Assembly: GCA_038232415.1 (NCBI GenBank)
Contig: JBBSHY010000005.1
Span: 1 to 42,661 of the forward strand
Length of the DNA stretch: 42,661 nt
Source of the DNA: JBBRXZ01 sp038232415
Lineage (GTDB): Bacteria > Patescibacteriota > Saccharimonadia > Saccharimonadales > UBA4665
Direction: 5' to 3'
Translations under genes and position numbers: made by a program
In this document: piece after piece, positions 1 through 7,884 of the stretch
Numbering within the stretch: position 1 is the stretch's first letter
Layout: each line of letters starts with the position of its first letter
The notes under the pieces: generated by a model
What the model was told of the DNA's origin: nothing
The model's database searches: none
What the model saw: only the letters and a program-made list of their open reading frames with translations

Positions 1-798
1 GCCCACATAGCGCAGCGGAAGGTCGGCTTCAGACAAAATTTCATCGAGATACATAGGAGCAAGAGTATGTTCGGCGCTGGCATTAAGCCATAAATCTTCA
101 CCTTCGATTTTGTAGGTCTGCTCTTCTTTATTAAGCCGACCTGTAGCTTCAAACACTTCTTTTTTAGCTACTGCCGGCGGCAGTACCGGTAAGAAGGGCT
201 GGCTACTAACATTCAGGTTATTGTCGATGATTATCTGTTTTACTACAACTTCGTCTGTCAATTTACTAAGCGCAAACTGCCAGAGCGCAAATTCCAGCAA
301 CACTAAATCCCCTTTCAGATAGACGAAACGCGAAGCTGCCACTTTAGTCGCCCGTTCCTTGTCGATCCAGCCTTTGGCTTCGCCGATTTGCCAATGATTT
401 TTAGGCTCAAAATCAAACGTTGGCTTTTCACCCCAGGTCTTAACCACCACATTTTCGTCTTCTGAAGTGCCAACTGGCACGTCATCCAGCGGCATATTCG
501 GCACTTTTTTGAGCAGTTCAACAAATTCCTGATCGATTGCAGCCAACTTATGCTCCAGGTCAGTCAATCTATCTTTAATTTCTCGTCCAGCCGTAATCTG
601 TTCGTCGCTAGGTCTCTGACCTTTAGTTTGACTGCTTAGCTCATTGCGTTGCCGTCTTAGGTCTTCAACCCGCTGCAGCAGTTCACGATGTTCGACGTCA
701 AAGCCCAATAACTGAGTAATATCAATATCGTAGCCCTTCTGCTTGGACTTCTCGACAACCAGCTCGGGGTTATCCCGAATAAATTGAATATCAAGCAT
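1..798 (-). CDS. serS: Seryl-tRNA synthetase, N-terminal part (runs off the window)
   Basis: The minus-strand frame starts at ATG 798-796 and stays open to base 1, giving the first 266 residues; the C-terminal catalytic remainder lies outside the window. The N-terminus (MLDIQFIRDNPELVVEKS) followed by a long charged coiled coil (about residues 30-105, with RVEDLRRQRNELS) is the tRNA-binding arm typical of SerRS. The part up to residue 266 contains the start of the class II catalytic core (LNASAEHTLAPMYLDE, matching the motif 2 approach). SerRS charges tRNA-Ser with serine in the cytoplasm. A TATAAT at 805-810 lies only 6 nt before the ATG and there is no Shine-Dalgarno sequence, so the mRNA is probably leaderless. 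Usual family length is about 420 residues. Confidence 0.93.
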   Translation of the reverse strand, partial: MLDIQFIRDNPELVVEKSKQKGYDIDITQLLGFDVEHRELLQRVEDLRRQRNELSSQTKGQRPSDEQITAGREIKDRLTDLEHKLAAIDQEFVELLKKVPNMPLDDVPVGTSEDENVVVKTWGEKPTFDFEPKNHWQIGEAKGWIDKERATKVAASRFVYLKGDLVLLEFALWQFALSKLTDEVVVKQIIIDNNLNVSSQPFLPVLPPAVAKKEVFEATGRLNKEEQTYKIEGEDLWLNASAEHTLAPMYLDEILSEADLPLRYVG

Positions 799-822
799 GA
801 CTTAATTATAACCTACACCCGC

Positions 823-1647
823 CTATGCAAAATCTTCTAACAGGCCTGTTAACTTTTTCCTCTTTATATTTCTTATATTTCTGCTAATTATTTCGTCCAT
901 AGCTTCTTCCCTCTCTCGGAGAATTTCAGTAAGCTCGGCAATAGTTTTTGGCAGGCTATTAGGGTCAATGGCAGTAGGATCTTTTAAAGCTTGGAGTTCT
1001 TCTGGGAATTCTTCATATAATAACTCTGATATATGCTCTATCTCACTTACCATGGCTTGCACAGTTATGAGTGTTACGCTCCGATCCACCTCGGGAATAA
1101 GAGGTTCGTACACAACAAAAAGTTCATCTAATACTCGATTGCCTAGCTTAGTGGTGCGTGCATTTACTATGCGAGTATTAGGGCCATACTCTTTGGCTTG
1201 AGTCTCAATAAGTGGGGGTTCTTGTTCAGCCAACAGATTCAATGCAGACACAGCTGTATTTCTAACCGAACGCCGAGTGTCCGGACGCCCCAGCCGGTCT
1301 GATAGGGCCGTAATAATACCATGTCTATTGTCCGGCCTACGAATCCATCGGTCTTTTTGTTTGCTCTGTGCCTTGAGAAAGCCAAGAATTGTGAAAGCAG
1401 CTACACTGAGTACGACTTCTTCGCCATCCTTAAGCCGGTGAACTCGTGTTTCATTAACATCAATACCCTCGGCACTACTCTCCGAGATAGCTTCAGGCGC
1501 TGCAGCCCCAGAGGCTTTTTGAGCATCTGCTTGGGCAAGTTCAGCCACCTCATTCGGCACCGCCTCAACTGGAACCAATATATCAGGCTCAAGAACCACT
1601 CCCTCAATATTAATAACATCTTCTCCACCAGCTTCTTCTGTGCTCAT
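823..1647 (-). CDS. Conserved-looking hypothetical protein, possible winged-helix segment
   Basis: A 274-residue soluble protein that I do not recognise. The first 70 residues are acidic and rich in Val, Pro and Ala and look disordered. Residues about 75-175 are helical and basic (with RRPDNRHGIITALSDRLG and DTRRSVRNTAVSALNLL), followed by a short beta-like stretch with TRIVNARTTKLG; this order could fit a winged-helix fold, but that is only an impression. The C-terminal 80 residues form acidic helices ending in a basic patch (IRNIKRKK). There is no signal peptide or membrane segment. An extended -10 box (TGTTATAGT, core at 1654-1659) lies 6 nt before the ATG, which supports both the start and independent transcription. 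It sits 24 nt upstream of serS on the same strand. Confidence 0.75.
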   Translation of the reverse strand: MSTEEAGGEDVINIEGVVLEPDILVPVEAVPNEVAELAQADAQKASGAAAPEAISESSAEGIDVNETRVHRLKDGEEVVLSVAAFTILGFLKAQSKQKDRWIRRPDNRHGIITALSDRLGRPDTRRSVRNTAVSALNLLAEQEPPLIETQAKEYGPNTRIVNARTTKLGNRVLDELFVVYEPLIPEVDRSVTLITVQAMVSEIEHISELLYEEFPEELQALKDPTAIDPNSLPKTIAELTEILREREEAMDEIISRNIRNIKRKKLTGLLEDFA

Positions 1648-1743
1648 AATATAACTATAACATGTATTAGACTAACCAGGAAGGATCTTTCTTGTCGTGA
1701 AACACCCTGTCAGCCCATACTTATTATCACCTGCAGGGGAGTC

Positions 1744-2526
1744 TTAGCCTGTTCTGCTTCGCACAGCTTGCAAAGTCAACTCCGTGCGGGCGCGGGCGTA
1801 GGTGCAGAATTCGCAGGGGCCGCCCATCGCAGCATCGCCTACCCCTGGCATTTGATCATCTTCCATACAGGCTTTCATCTTAATCAGGGTCGGTTCAATC
1901 CAGGCGTCGCTGCCAGTATATGGAATAACTTTGGTGTGGAATTCCAGACGGTCATTAAAGCCATCCATATCGATACGGCCATTAGTATAAACGAAGTAAG
2001 CAGTGTCATTTACGATAAAGCCGTTTTGACGCAGTAACCATTGGTAGATCTCCAGCTGGCGTTTGTAGCTGATCTGCCAATCCGAGTCGATACCTACTTC
2101 TGCGGCTTTGGATGTAGCCTTATAATCTACGACAATTAACTCGCCGGCGTCGTTGACCCAAACATCATCGATGGCACCAAAGACGTGAAGGTTGGTAGGC
2201 CTATGTAGTGTTGTTACCCCTGTGAAATTTGTCCGCCAGGTATTAAGTTTTTCGTGGGCAAAAGGGATAGCTTTGATCTGATTATCGACCATTAAAGGGT
2301 GCGGTTTACCTGAGCTGCGATAGGCATCAAACTCTTTTTTGAACAACTCGTCGATAGTTTTATTGATATTAAAGGGCGGCCCGCTGGGCCGGCTGATCTT
2401 TAGGCGTGCATCCAGCCAGAAACAGCGCGGACACTGCATAAAAAGCTCAATTTTGGAGCGTGAAACTTTATAAGCTCCTGCCTGCCCCGGTTGATAGGGT
2501 AGGGATCGTTGTCTTGTATATGCCAT
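1744..2526 (-). CDS. PD-(D/E)XK (RecB/Cas4-like) nuclease family protein
   Basis: The 260-residue protein carries the signature of the RecB/Cas4 branch of PD-(D/E)XK nucleases: an N-terminal SRSKIELFMQCPRCFWLD segment, a central acidic position in FGAIDDVW (D120/D121), the VVDYKA motif (D134, K136) and the QLEIYQWLL helix (motif QxxxY). Cysteines C32 and C35 near the start and C238 and C241 near the end could hold a metal or Fe-S cluster as in Cas4 and AddB, although spacing differs from the classical one-plus-three pattern. No helicase domain is attached and no cas genes are nearby, so a role in DNA repair or processing is the cautious inference. An extended -10 (TGATATAAT, core 2535-2540) sits 8 nt before the ATG. 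Confidence 0.85.
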   Translation of the reverse strand: MAYTRQRSLPYQPGQAGAYKVSRSKIELFMQCPRCFWLDARLKISRPSGPPFNINKTIDELFKKEFDAYRSSGKPHPLMVDNQIKAIPFAHEKLNTWRTNFTGVTTLHRPTNLHVFGAIDDVWVNDAGELIVVDYKATSKAAEVGIDSDWQISYKRQLEIYQWLLRQNGFIVNDTAYFVYTNGRIDMDGFNDRLEFHTKVIPYTGSDAWIEPTLIKMKACMEDDQMPGVGDAAMGGPCEFCTYARARTELTLQAVRSRTG

Positions 2527-2569
2527 TGTCTTTAATTATATCAACTAAAGAAATTTACTAACTGCCAGA

Positions 2570-3190
2570 TTATAAAACTTCAAGTATATTCATTAGTTGA
2601 ACTGACGTATCAGCTATGGCAGTAGGGTGCAAAGCACGCAGCTTACTGGGGTGAGCAAAGCCCCAGGTAACAGCAATAACCCTCAGGCCGATTAATTTAG
2701 CTGCCTCAATGTCACGCAGCTCATCACCAACATAAACGGCCTGATTTAACTCAAGTTTATGTTCTTTTAGTAACCGTTTCAGTCCCCGGGCTTTGCCAAA
2801 TATGCCCACACTGCCATAAATCTCCAGAAAATATTTATGCATGTTTTGTTCATGTAAAAAGCGATGCAGATTTTGAAGCGAATTAGTGCTTAGAATGAAC
2901 AGCTGATGTCCTTCGGTATGTAATTTCTGGATAATTTCCGGGATTCCGGGGTGAGGAGCTATATGTTTGATGGCGTGGCGCATCCGGCGCCGCCCCTTAA
3001 ATAATAACATTGGTGCGTCCCACGAGTGATAACCGAGCTGCCGCGCCATATCGCCCATCGACAATCCGCGTAATCGCTGTTTTTGCTCATCGTCCAGCGA
3101 CGACAACCCGGCTTGTTTGGCCATAAAGGCAACTACATAATCAAAGCTATCGGCAATAGTACCATCAAAATCAAAAATAATTGCTGCCAC
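2570..3190 (-). CDS. HAD-superfamily hydrolase (phosphoglycolate phosphatase-like)
   Basis: A 206-residue HAD phosphatase. Motif I is FDFDGT (nucleophile D7, acid D9), motif II is the Thr/Ser in FILSTNS, motif III a Lys in the GKARGLKRLL region, and motif IV is VGDELRDIEAA. A helical cap sits between motifs I and II (about residues 18-85), as in subclass I enzymes such as phosphoglycolate phosphatase. The substrate cannot be read from sequence. The start is GTG at 3190; MAAIIFDFDG leaves only the usual short strand before motif I. A possible TAAACT -10 box (3201-3206) lies 10 nt upstream, so this gene too may be leaderless. It is followed on the other side of a 45-nt gap by msrA. Confidence 0.88.
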   Translation of the reverse strand: MAAIIFDFDGTIADSFDYVVAFMAKQAGLSSLDDEQKQRLRGLSMGDMARQLGYHSWDAPMLLFKGRRRMRHAIKHIAPHPGIPEIIQKLHTEGHQLFILSTNSLQNLHRFLHEQNMHKYFLEIYGSVGIFGKARGLKRLLKEHKLELNQAVYVGDELRDIEAAKLIGLRVIAVTWGFAHPSKLRALHPTAIADTSVQLMNILEVL

Positions 3191-3235
3191 TCTATTATTT
3201 AGTTTACAACAATCATATCGATAGCTCTAAACCAC

Positions 3236-3721
3236 TTATGTGGCGAGTGGTTCATAAGGAATGTGACACATGCCCCGACCCGTGCGTTCGGTATATTTCT
3301 GATGGTAATCTTCCGCCGGATAAAAGGTGCTGGCAGCGGTAATCTCCGTCACAATAAGCTCGTCAAACTTAGCTTGAACGTTTCTTTTAACTTCTTCAGC
3401 AATATTTTTTTGTTCTTCGTCAAAGAAGAAAATTCCGGAACGATAACTATCACCCACATCCGGCCCTTGACGATTCAGTTGTGTTGGGTCATGCATCCGG
3501 AAAAAATGCCGGCACAGCGTCTCATAGCTAACTTTCTCAGGGTCATATTCCAATAAAACCGCCTCAGCATGCCCGGTAGTATGAGTACAGACCTGTTCAT
3601 AAGAGGGGTTCTTCGTATGCCCGCCAGTATATCCGACGGTGGATTTGCTCACACCGGGTACTTGATCAAAATAATATTGCACACCCCAGAAACATCCCGC
3701 CGCGAAAATCGCTTTCTGCAT
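3236..3721 (-). CDS. msrA: Peptide methionine sulfoxide reductase A
   Basis: A full-length MsrA of 161 residues. The catalytic GCFWG motif is at residues 9-13 (C10), followed by the characteristic GVSKSTVGYTGG, GHAEAVLLEYDP and HDPTQLNRQGPDVGDSYRS segments and the YHQKY block near the C-terminus. It reduces the S-epimer of methionine sulfoxide in proteins using thioredoxin-type electron donors and repairs oxidative damage in the cytoplasm. C-terminal resolving cysteines are reduced to one in RGMCHIP. No MsrB domain is fused and no msrB lies nearby. A TATAAT occurs about 47 nt upstream (complement of 3769-3774), inside the 3' end of the preceding gene. Confidence 0.96.
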   Translation of the reverse strand: MQKAIFAAGCFWGVQYYFDQVPGVSKSTVGYTGGHTKNPSYEQVCTHTTGHAEAVLLEYDPEKVSYETLCRHFFRMHDPTQLNRQGPDVGDSYRSGIFFFDEEQKNIAEEVKRNVQAKFDELIVTEITAASTFYPAEDYHQKYTERTGRGMCHIPYEPLAT

Positions 3722-3766
3722 AATTATCTACCCGCTTTCAAAGTTGCTTTCATATGTTCTCGTTTA

Positions 3767-4063
3767 TTATAAGCTTTTGATTAGTGAAACTATAGCGAAT
3801 ACTAGCACCAGGAGTCCAAGTGCGCGGCGGAAATAGTTTACGCCTTTGAAGATTTCCAGCAAAGCCCAGACTATTAAAGCGGCTGAGCCTGTCCATGAAA
3901 ATATATCAGCTAGCCGGCCGCTGACGAGCAAAGAAAGAAATGTCAACACCGCCCAGACGATCAAAAATGCGTTCGGCATCTGCCATAGTGTTATATTGCC
4001 CCGCTTATCTTTCCAAGTCCGATCCCACAAATTACGCTGTTCATGCTGATTATTACCTTGCAT
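3767..4063 (-). CDS. Small membrane protein with three predicted helices, function unknown
   Basis: A 98-residue protein with a soluble, Trp- and Lys-rich N-terminal segment (about 25 residues) and three hydrophobic helices at roughly residues 29-48, 52-70 and 76-95. It has no recognised catalytic motif. The start at 4063 is supported by a GGAGG about 11 nt upstream. It sits between the zincin gene and msrA on the same strand and may be read in the lysK-zincin transcript. Nothing in the sequence points to a specific function. Confidence 0.7.
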   Translation of the reverse strand: MQGNNQHEQRNLWDRTWKDKRGNITLWQMPNAFLIVWAVLTFLSLLVSGRLADIFSWTGSAALIVWALLEIFKGVNYFRRALGLLVLVFAIVSLIKSL

Positions 4064-4110
4064 ACGCTGCTACACCTCCAAGCCTTCCAGTATACCCCAT
4101 CAAACTTAAG

Positions 4111-4479
4111 CTATTCCAGCGCATGTATGTGGTCATGATCTAAACCATAATAATGAGCGATCTCGTGCCAAAGAGTATGCTTAATTTGTTCCTTGAGCTC
4201 ATCTATATCATTGGCATGATGCTGCAGCGGACCTTTAAAAAGGGTGATTTTATCCGGAAATATCCTGGTAGTTCCCTGCCGCTGGCTAAGCGGCACGCCT
4301 TGATAAAGTCCCAGAAGGGTCTGGTCATTACGGAGTTGCAGTTGCTGACGCTGATCCGAAGTGGGCAGTTCTTCATATAAAATCGCCACATTTTTTATGT
4401 TTTTAACATGTTCGCCAGGCAATTCAGTTAAAGCCTGGTCAATCAACTCCTGGAATTGTTCATCGCTGACTTCCAACAC
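4111..4479 (-). CDS. Minimal zincin metallopeptidase-like protein (Zincin_1/DUF1025 type)
   Basis: A 122-residue protein that ends with a complete metzincin-style zinc motif, HEIAHYYGLDH at residues 105-115 (HExxHxxGxxH). It opens with the EVSDEQFQELIDQALTELP block, and has an ILYEELP strand and an RIFPDKITLFKGPL strand before the motif. This is the pattern of the small bacterial possible-metallopeptidase family (PF06262-like). Whether it is an active protease is not known for most members. The start is GTG at 4479; only 4 nt separate it from the lysK stop codon, so it is almost certainly co-transcribed and translationally coupled with lysK, with AAAGG about 9 nt upstream as a weak ribosome binding site. 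Confidence 0.85.
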   Translation of the reverse strand: MLEVSDEQFQELIDQALTELPGEHVKNIKNVAILYEELPTSDQRQQLQLRNDQTLLGLYQGVPLSQRQGTTRIFPDKITLFKGPLQHHANDIDELKEQIKHTLWHEIAHYYGLDHDHIHALE

Positions 4480-4483
4480 AGGA

Positions 4484-6016
4484 TTAAACCTTTAGGCTTA
4501 AGCGTTCGATTAACCAGTCCCTGGGCAGTATGCTAAGGAACCAGCCGGCGCGCGGTCCGGACTGCTTGCCAATAAGTACGCGGTACACTGCTGCAAACAG
4601 CTCATTCGTCGACAATCCGCTATTATCCTTATGCGCATAAATGGCCTGATGAAACCATGCTCCGTCGACATCTTCCGGGGCTTTTTTGATTTTCTCGGCC
4701 AGGCTGGCTAGAAATTGCTTTTCTGTATCTGTAAAATCTGACTCATGAATGGTTTCCAGCAAAGAAAATTTTACATCTTCAGGAGCTAGTTTCTGCAGCC
4801 AGACATCGATAAATCTCAGCTCTTCGGTTATAATATCGGCATCCTCCAGAGCTGCTTTGGAATATTCGCTACGCCGGATGATCTCCAAGGTTTTCTCCGT
4901 GTCTTTCAGAGCTGCTTGATAAGAGGCTACCAGCAGAGAAAATGGCACCCGGCTGACAGTCGGCTTATCAACACCATGCAAACAAAGAGACAACAGCTGT
5001 TTGTCCGCCTCTGAGGGGTCGGATTTAGCCAAGAGCTCTCCAAATTCGTCAACGGTGCGAGCAAGTGTTGGGCCATCATCGAAGAATAATTGCTTCTCGG
5101 GCGAATAACGCAGCACGAAAAACCACACGACTTCCGCCGGCAAAACTTCAAGTAGTTCCGTGGCTGTTATAACATCACCGGCGCTCTTACTCATTTTCTT
5201 AGTGTCGCCGCTGCGATTAATGAAATTATATGGTAGGGGTAAAGGTGGTTCGGCCTCAAAAATATCTTTAATAATGGCTGCGCCGGTCTCGTAGGAACCG
5301 CCTTTGGTGGCATGATCACGGCCAAAAGGTTCGGCATTTACCCCTAAAAGCCACCAACGGGCCGGCCAATCAACCCGCCAGTTCAGCTTTACCTCGCCGC
5401 CGGCATAACTAATCTGTTTATCTTGACCGTTTTTATCTTTGAATATAAGAGTTTTATCTGTTTTATCGAAACTTACAAGCGGTCTATTTTTTAAATACCC
5501 GTCCTCTATTACCTGAACCGGCGACCAATTTTCATCAACGGCCTGACCCGATATATCTTCAAGGATTTTTTTGATGGCTTCTTTTTGTTCTAGCGCTTTC
5601 TCGATAGCTCGCACGAAATAACCGTTCTGGTATTTTTCATGAGCCTTTATGATATCCATATCCAGATGCATCTTTTTGGCGGCCACCGATAAGTCCTTCA
5701 AATAGTAATCAGCATAAGACTGCCCTGAACCATCAGGCGCCGGAACTTCGCACAGTGGCTTGCCCAAATACTGCTTATACTCAGGCGGTAGATTAACAGG
5801 TAGCTTACGAAAGACGTCTAGGTCGTCTACCACATGAAGATGTTTAGCCTTATGTCCGCGTCGCCTCGACTCCCATGCGATAGCTTCCGCTGTCAGCACT
5901 TCGCGCAAGGTACCAAGATGATATGTACCTGACGGCGACACACCTGAAGACACCACAATACCACCTTCGGGATGCTCTGTGACCAGCTCATCAACAATTT
6001 TATTAAGCCACTTCAT
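4484..6016 (-). CDS. lysK: Lysyl-tRNA synthetase, class I (archaeal-type LysK)
   Basis: A 510-residue class I LysRS, unrelated in fold to the usual bacterial class II LysS. The N-terminal Rossmann signature is SGVSPSGTYHLGTLREV, where HLGT at residues 33-36 stands for HIGH; the ATP loop KKMSKS follows in the SGDTKKMSKSAGD segment. The family blocks EPFGRDHATKGGSYETG and NWRVDWPARW are present. The C-terminal half is the helical anticodon-binding region. It attaches lysine to tRNA-Lys. A TATAAT at 6027-6032 is 10 nt before the ATG with no Shine-Dalgarno sequence, so transcription is likely leaderless and independent of greA upstream. Class I LysRS occurs in archaea, spirochaetes, some alphaproteobacteria and several CPR lineages. 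Confidence 0.95.
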   Translation of the reverse strand: MKWLNKIVDELVTEHPEGGIVVSSGVSPSGTYHLGTLREVLTAEAIAWESRRRGHKAKHLHVVDDLDVFRKLPVNLPPEYKQYLGKPLCEVPAPDGSGQSYADYYLKDLSVAAKKMHLDMDIIKAHEKYQNGYFVRAIEKALEQKEAIKKILEDISGQAVDENWSPVQVIEDGYLKNRPLVSFDKTDKTLIFKDKNGQDKQISYAGGEVKLNWRVDWPARWWLLGVNAEPFGRDHATKGGSYETGAAIIKDIFEAEPPLPLPYNFINRSGDTKKMSKSAGDVITATELLEVLPAEVVWFFVLRYSPEKQLFFDDGPTLARTVDEFGELLAKSDPSEADKQLLSLCLHGVDKPTVSRVPFSLLVASYQAALKDTEKTLEIIRRSEYSKAALEDADIITEELRFIDVWLQKLAPEDVKFSLLETIHESDFTDTEKQFLASLAEKIKKAPEDVDGAWFHQAIYAHKDNSGLSTNELFAAVYRVLIGKQSGPRAGWFLSILPRDWLIERLSLKV

Positions 6017-6068
6017 ACTGGCCGTAATTATAGCGGAGTTTTCGATTGCATGGCTAAAGTTTCAACTT

Positions 6069-6527
6069 TTAGCTGATGCCGACAACTTTGTAGGTAGTGG
6101 TGTCGACCGGGGTAATGATTTCGACTGATTCACCTTCTTTTTTGCCGAGCAAAGCCTGGCCGATTGGTGACTCGTCGCTGATTTTGCCATTCAGGGGATC
6201 GGCTTCAACTGTGCCGACCACCTGGAATTCTTTAGCCTTGCCACTACCCTTTAGTTTGACGACTGAGCCCAGCTGAACTTGCCGGGCGCCGCGGGGCTTT
6301 TTAATGATTTCGACGTTTTGTAAGATGTTTTCCAGTTCGCTGATACGAGCCTCATGGCGATCCTGCTCGGCCCGCGCAGACTGATACTCGGCATTTTCGG
6401 TAAGATCACCAAGTTCACGGGCATTTTTAATAGCGTCAGCCACGCCGGCGCGCTTAGCAATCAATGCATCAAGTTCTGCCTGTAATTCATCGACCCCGGC
6501 CTGGGTCAATCGAAATAATTTCTTCAT
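6069..6527 (-). CDS. greA: Transcription elongation factor GreA
   Basis: A 152-residue GreA. Residues 1-75 form the antiparallel coiled coil that enters the RNA polymerase secondary channel, with the acidic tip LGDLTENAEYQSAR. Residues 80-152 form the FKBP-like C-terminal domain (GSVVKLKG, ISDESPIGQALLGKKEGE, YKVVGIS). GreA stimulates cleavage of backtracked transcripts. The start is fixed by an AAGGAGG placed 8 nt upstream. A TATAAT (complement of 6589-6594) just after the proS stop codon gives a predicted leader of about 55 nt, so greA has its own promoter although it follows proS closely. Confidence 0.97.
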   Translation of the reverse strand: MKKLFRLTQAGVDELQAELDALIAKRAGVADAIKNARELGDLTENAEYQSARAEQDRHEARISELENILQNVEIIKKPRGARQVQLGSVVKLKGSGKAKEFQVVGTVEADPLNGKISDESPIGQALLGKKEGESVEIITPVDTTTYKVVGIS

Positions 6528-6601
6528 CGGTCTTCCCTCCTTATATCGGTCATTACGGGTCTAGTTAAACGCTAACGTGTCAAGGCTCATTATACCCATG
6601 C

Positions 6602-7876
6602 TCAGTCCGTAATGCCTAGTGTTTTTAGTAAGTCATCTATGGTGGACTGATGTGGGGTATCTGCCTGTCGGCCCTTCAGTTCATATGAATCGTTCATGGC
6701 TGTTTTATCGCTGATTACCACTCTATAAGGTATTCCCAGCAGGTCAGCATCCGCGAACTTTTCGCCAGCTCTTGTATCACGGTCATCATATATTACCGCA
6801 ACCTGGGCTGCTGTCAAGCGTTGATAAAGCTCGTCGGCCTGCTTTACTACTTCCGGACTACTACCTAATCGTGCCAGGTAGACTTTGGCAGGTGCCACGG
6901 CTTCAGGCCAGACCAGGCCTTTTTCATCAGCAAACTTTTCAGCGATGACCCCCATAACTCTAGTGATGCCTAGGCCATATGAGCCCAGGTGAACGAATTG
7001 CTTTTCACCGGCTTCATTCGTAAAACTGAAATTCATCTTCTTGCTTTTGTCAGTGCCGAAATTAAAAATATTGCCAACTTCGCTGCTTTTAACTGATTCC
7101 AACTCTTCCCGTTTAACACCTAGCTGGCTCAAACTTTCCTCATCCAGAACTTCTTCGTTAATGGCGATGTTCTTACCGCGATGTAAATAAATCACGTCTT
7201 CTCCAGCCTCGCATACAGTCTGAAACTCATGGCTGAATTTGGTAAACGCACCGCCGGCAGCGAAAGTCACATAGGTATCTTTACCGATACCAAGTCTTTC
7301 ATAGACTTTTTTATAGGCTTCAATCACTGAATCGTAATAGTCATCATGCTGAGTAACATCGGTGCTTAAGGAATACATGTCCTTCATAACAAATTCACGG
7401 CCACGCATAATACCGCTTTTAGCCCGCAGTTCGTTGCGTAGTTTAGTCTGAAATTGATAGACACTTACCGGCAGATCTTTATAACTGCTCAGGTATTGTT
7501 TCATCATTTCAATGACGGCTTCCTCGTGCGACCAGGCCAGGCCGAGTTCGCCTCCATCCTTTAGCCGGGTTTTGAACCAGACATCAACGGCTTTATCATC
7601 CCAGCGGCCGGTTGTTTCCCACGGTTCGCGAGGCTGCAGATTGGTCATAACCAATTCCTGTCCATTAATAGTATTCATTTCCTCACGAACAATCTGCTTG
7701 ATGTTTTCAACTACTCTTAAACCAAGCGGAGCGTAGGCATATACCCCGGCCATCACCTTGTAGATGAACCCGGCCTGAATCAACAGCTGTGCGTTACGGG
7801 CGGTCTCATCAGCTGGTATTGTTTTGCTGGTTTTAGTAAAAAGTTGTGACAGTCTCATGAATTTATCTCGATTCAC
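6602..7876 (-). CDS. proS: Prolyl-tRNA synthetase, short form
   Basis: A 424-residue class II ProRS. Motif 1 is in the GVYAYAPLGLRVVENI region, motif 2 in the FQTKLRNELRAKSGIMRGREFVMKD area (TKLRNE and RGREFVMKD), and motif 3 in GSYGLGITR. The C-terminal anticodon-binding domain begins near VYLARLG. E. coli ProRS has about 570 residues with a large editing insertion between motifs 2 and 3; here that insertion is cut down to a short linker, so proofreading in cis is probably missing. The GTG at 7876 has AAAGGG 8 nt upstream inside the proA stop region; an internal ATG at 7858 (MRLSQLF) also fits family N-termini. The gene ends the proB-proC-proA-proS operon, 8 nt after proA. Confidence 0.95.
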   Translation of the reverse strand: MNRDKFMRLSQLFTKTSKTIPADETARNAQLLIQAGFIYKVMAGVYAYAPLGLRVVENIKQIVREEMNTINGQELVMTNLQPREPWETTGRWDDKAVDVWFKTRLKDGGELGLAWSHEEAVIEMMKQYLSSYKDLPVSVYQFQTKLRNELRAKSGIMRGREFVMKDMYSLSTDVTQHDDYYDSVIEAYKKVYERLGIGKDTYVTFAAGGAFTKFSHEFQTVCEAGEDVIYLHRGKNIAINEEVLDEESLSQLGVKREELESVKSSEVGNIFNFGTDKSKKMNFSFTNEAGEKQFVHLGSYGLGITRVMGVIAEKFADEKGLVWPEAVAPAKVYLARLGSSPEVVKQADELYQRLTAAQVAVIYDDRDTRAGEKFADADLLGIPYRVVISDKTAMNDSYELKGRQADTPHQSTIDDLLKTLGITD

Positions 7877-7884
7877 TTAATATA

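Noticed and set aside
1321..2037. Plus-strand open frame (238 codons) across two minus-strand genes
   Set aside because: It spans an intergenic promoter and parts of two supported genes and has a Cys/His/Ser-rich random composition.
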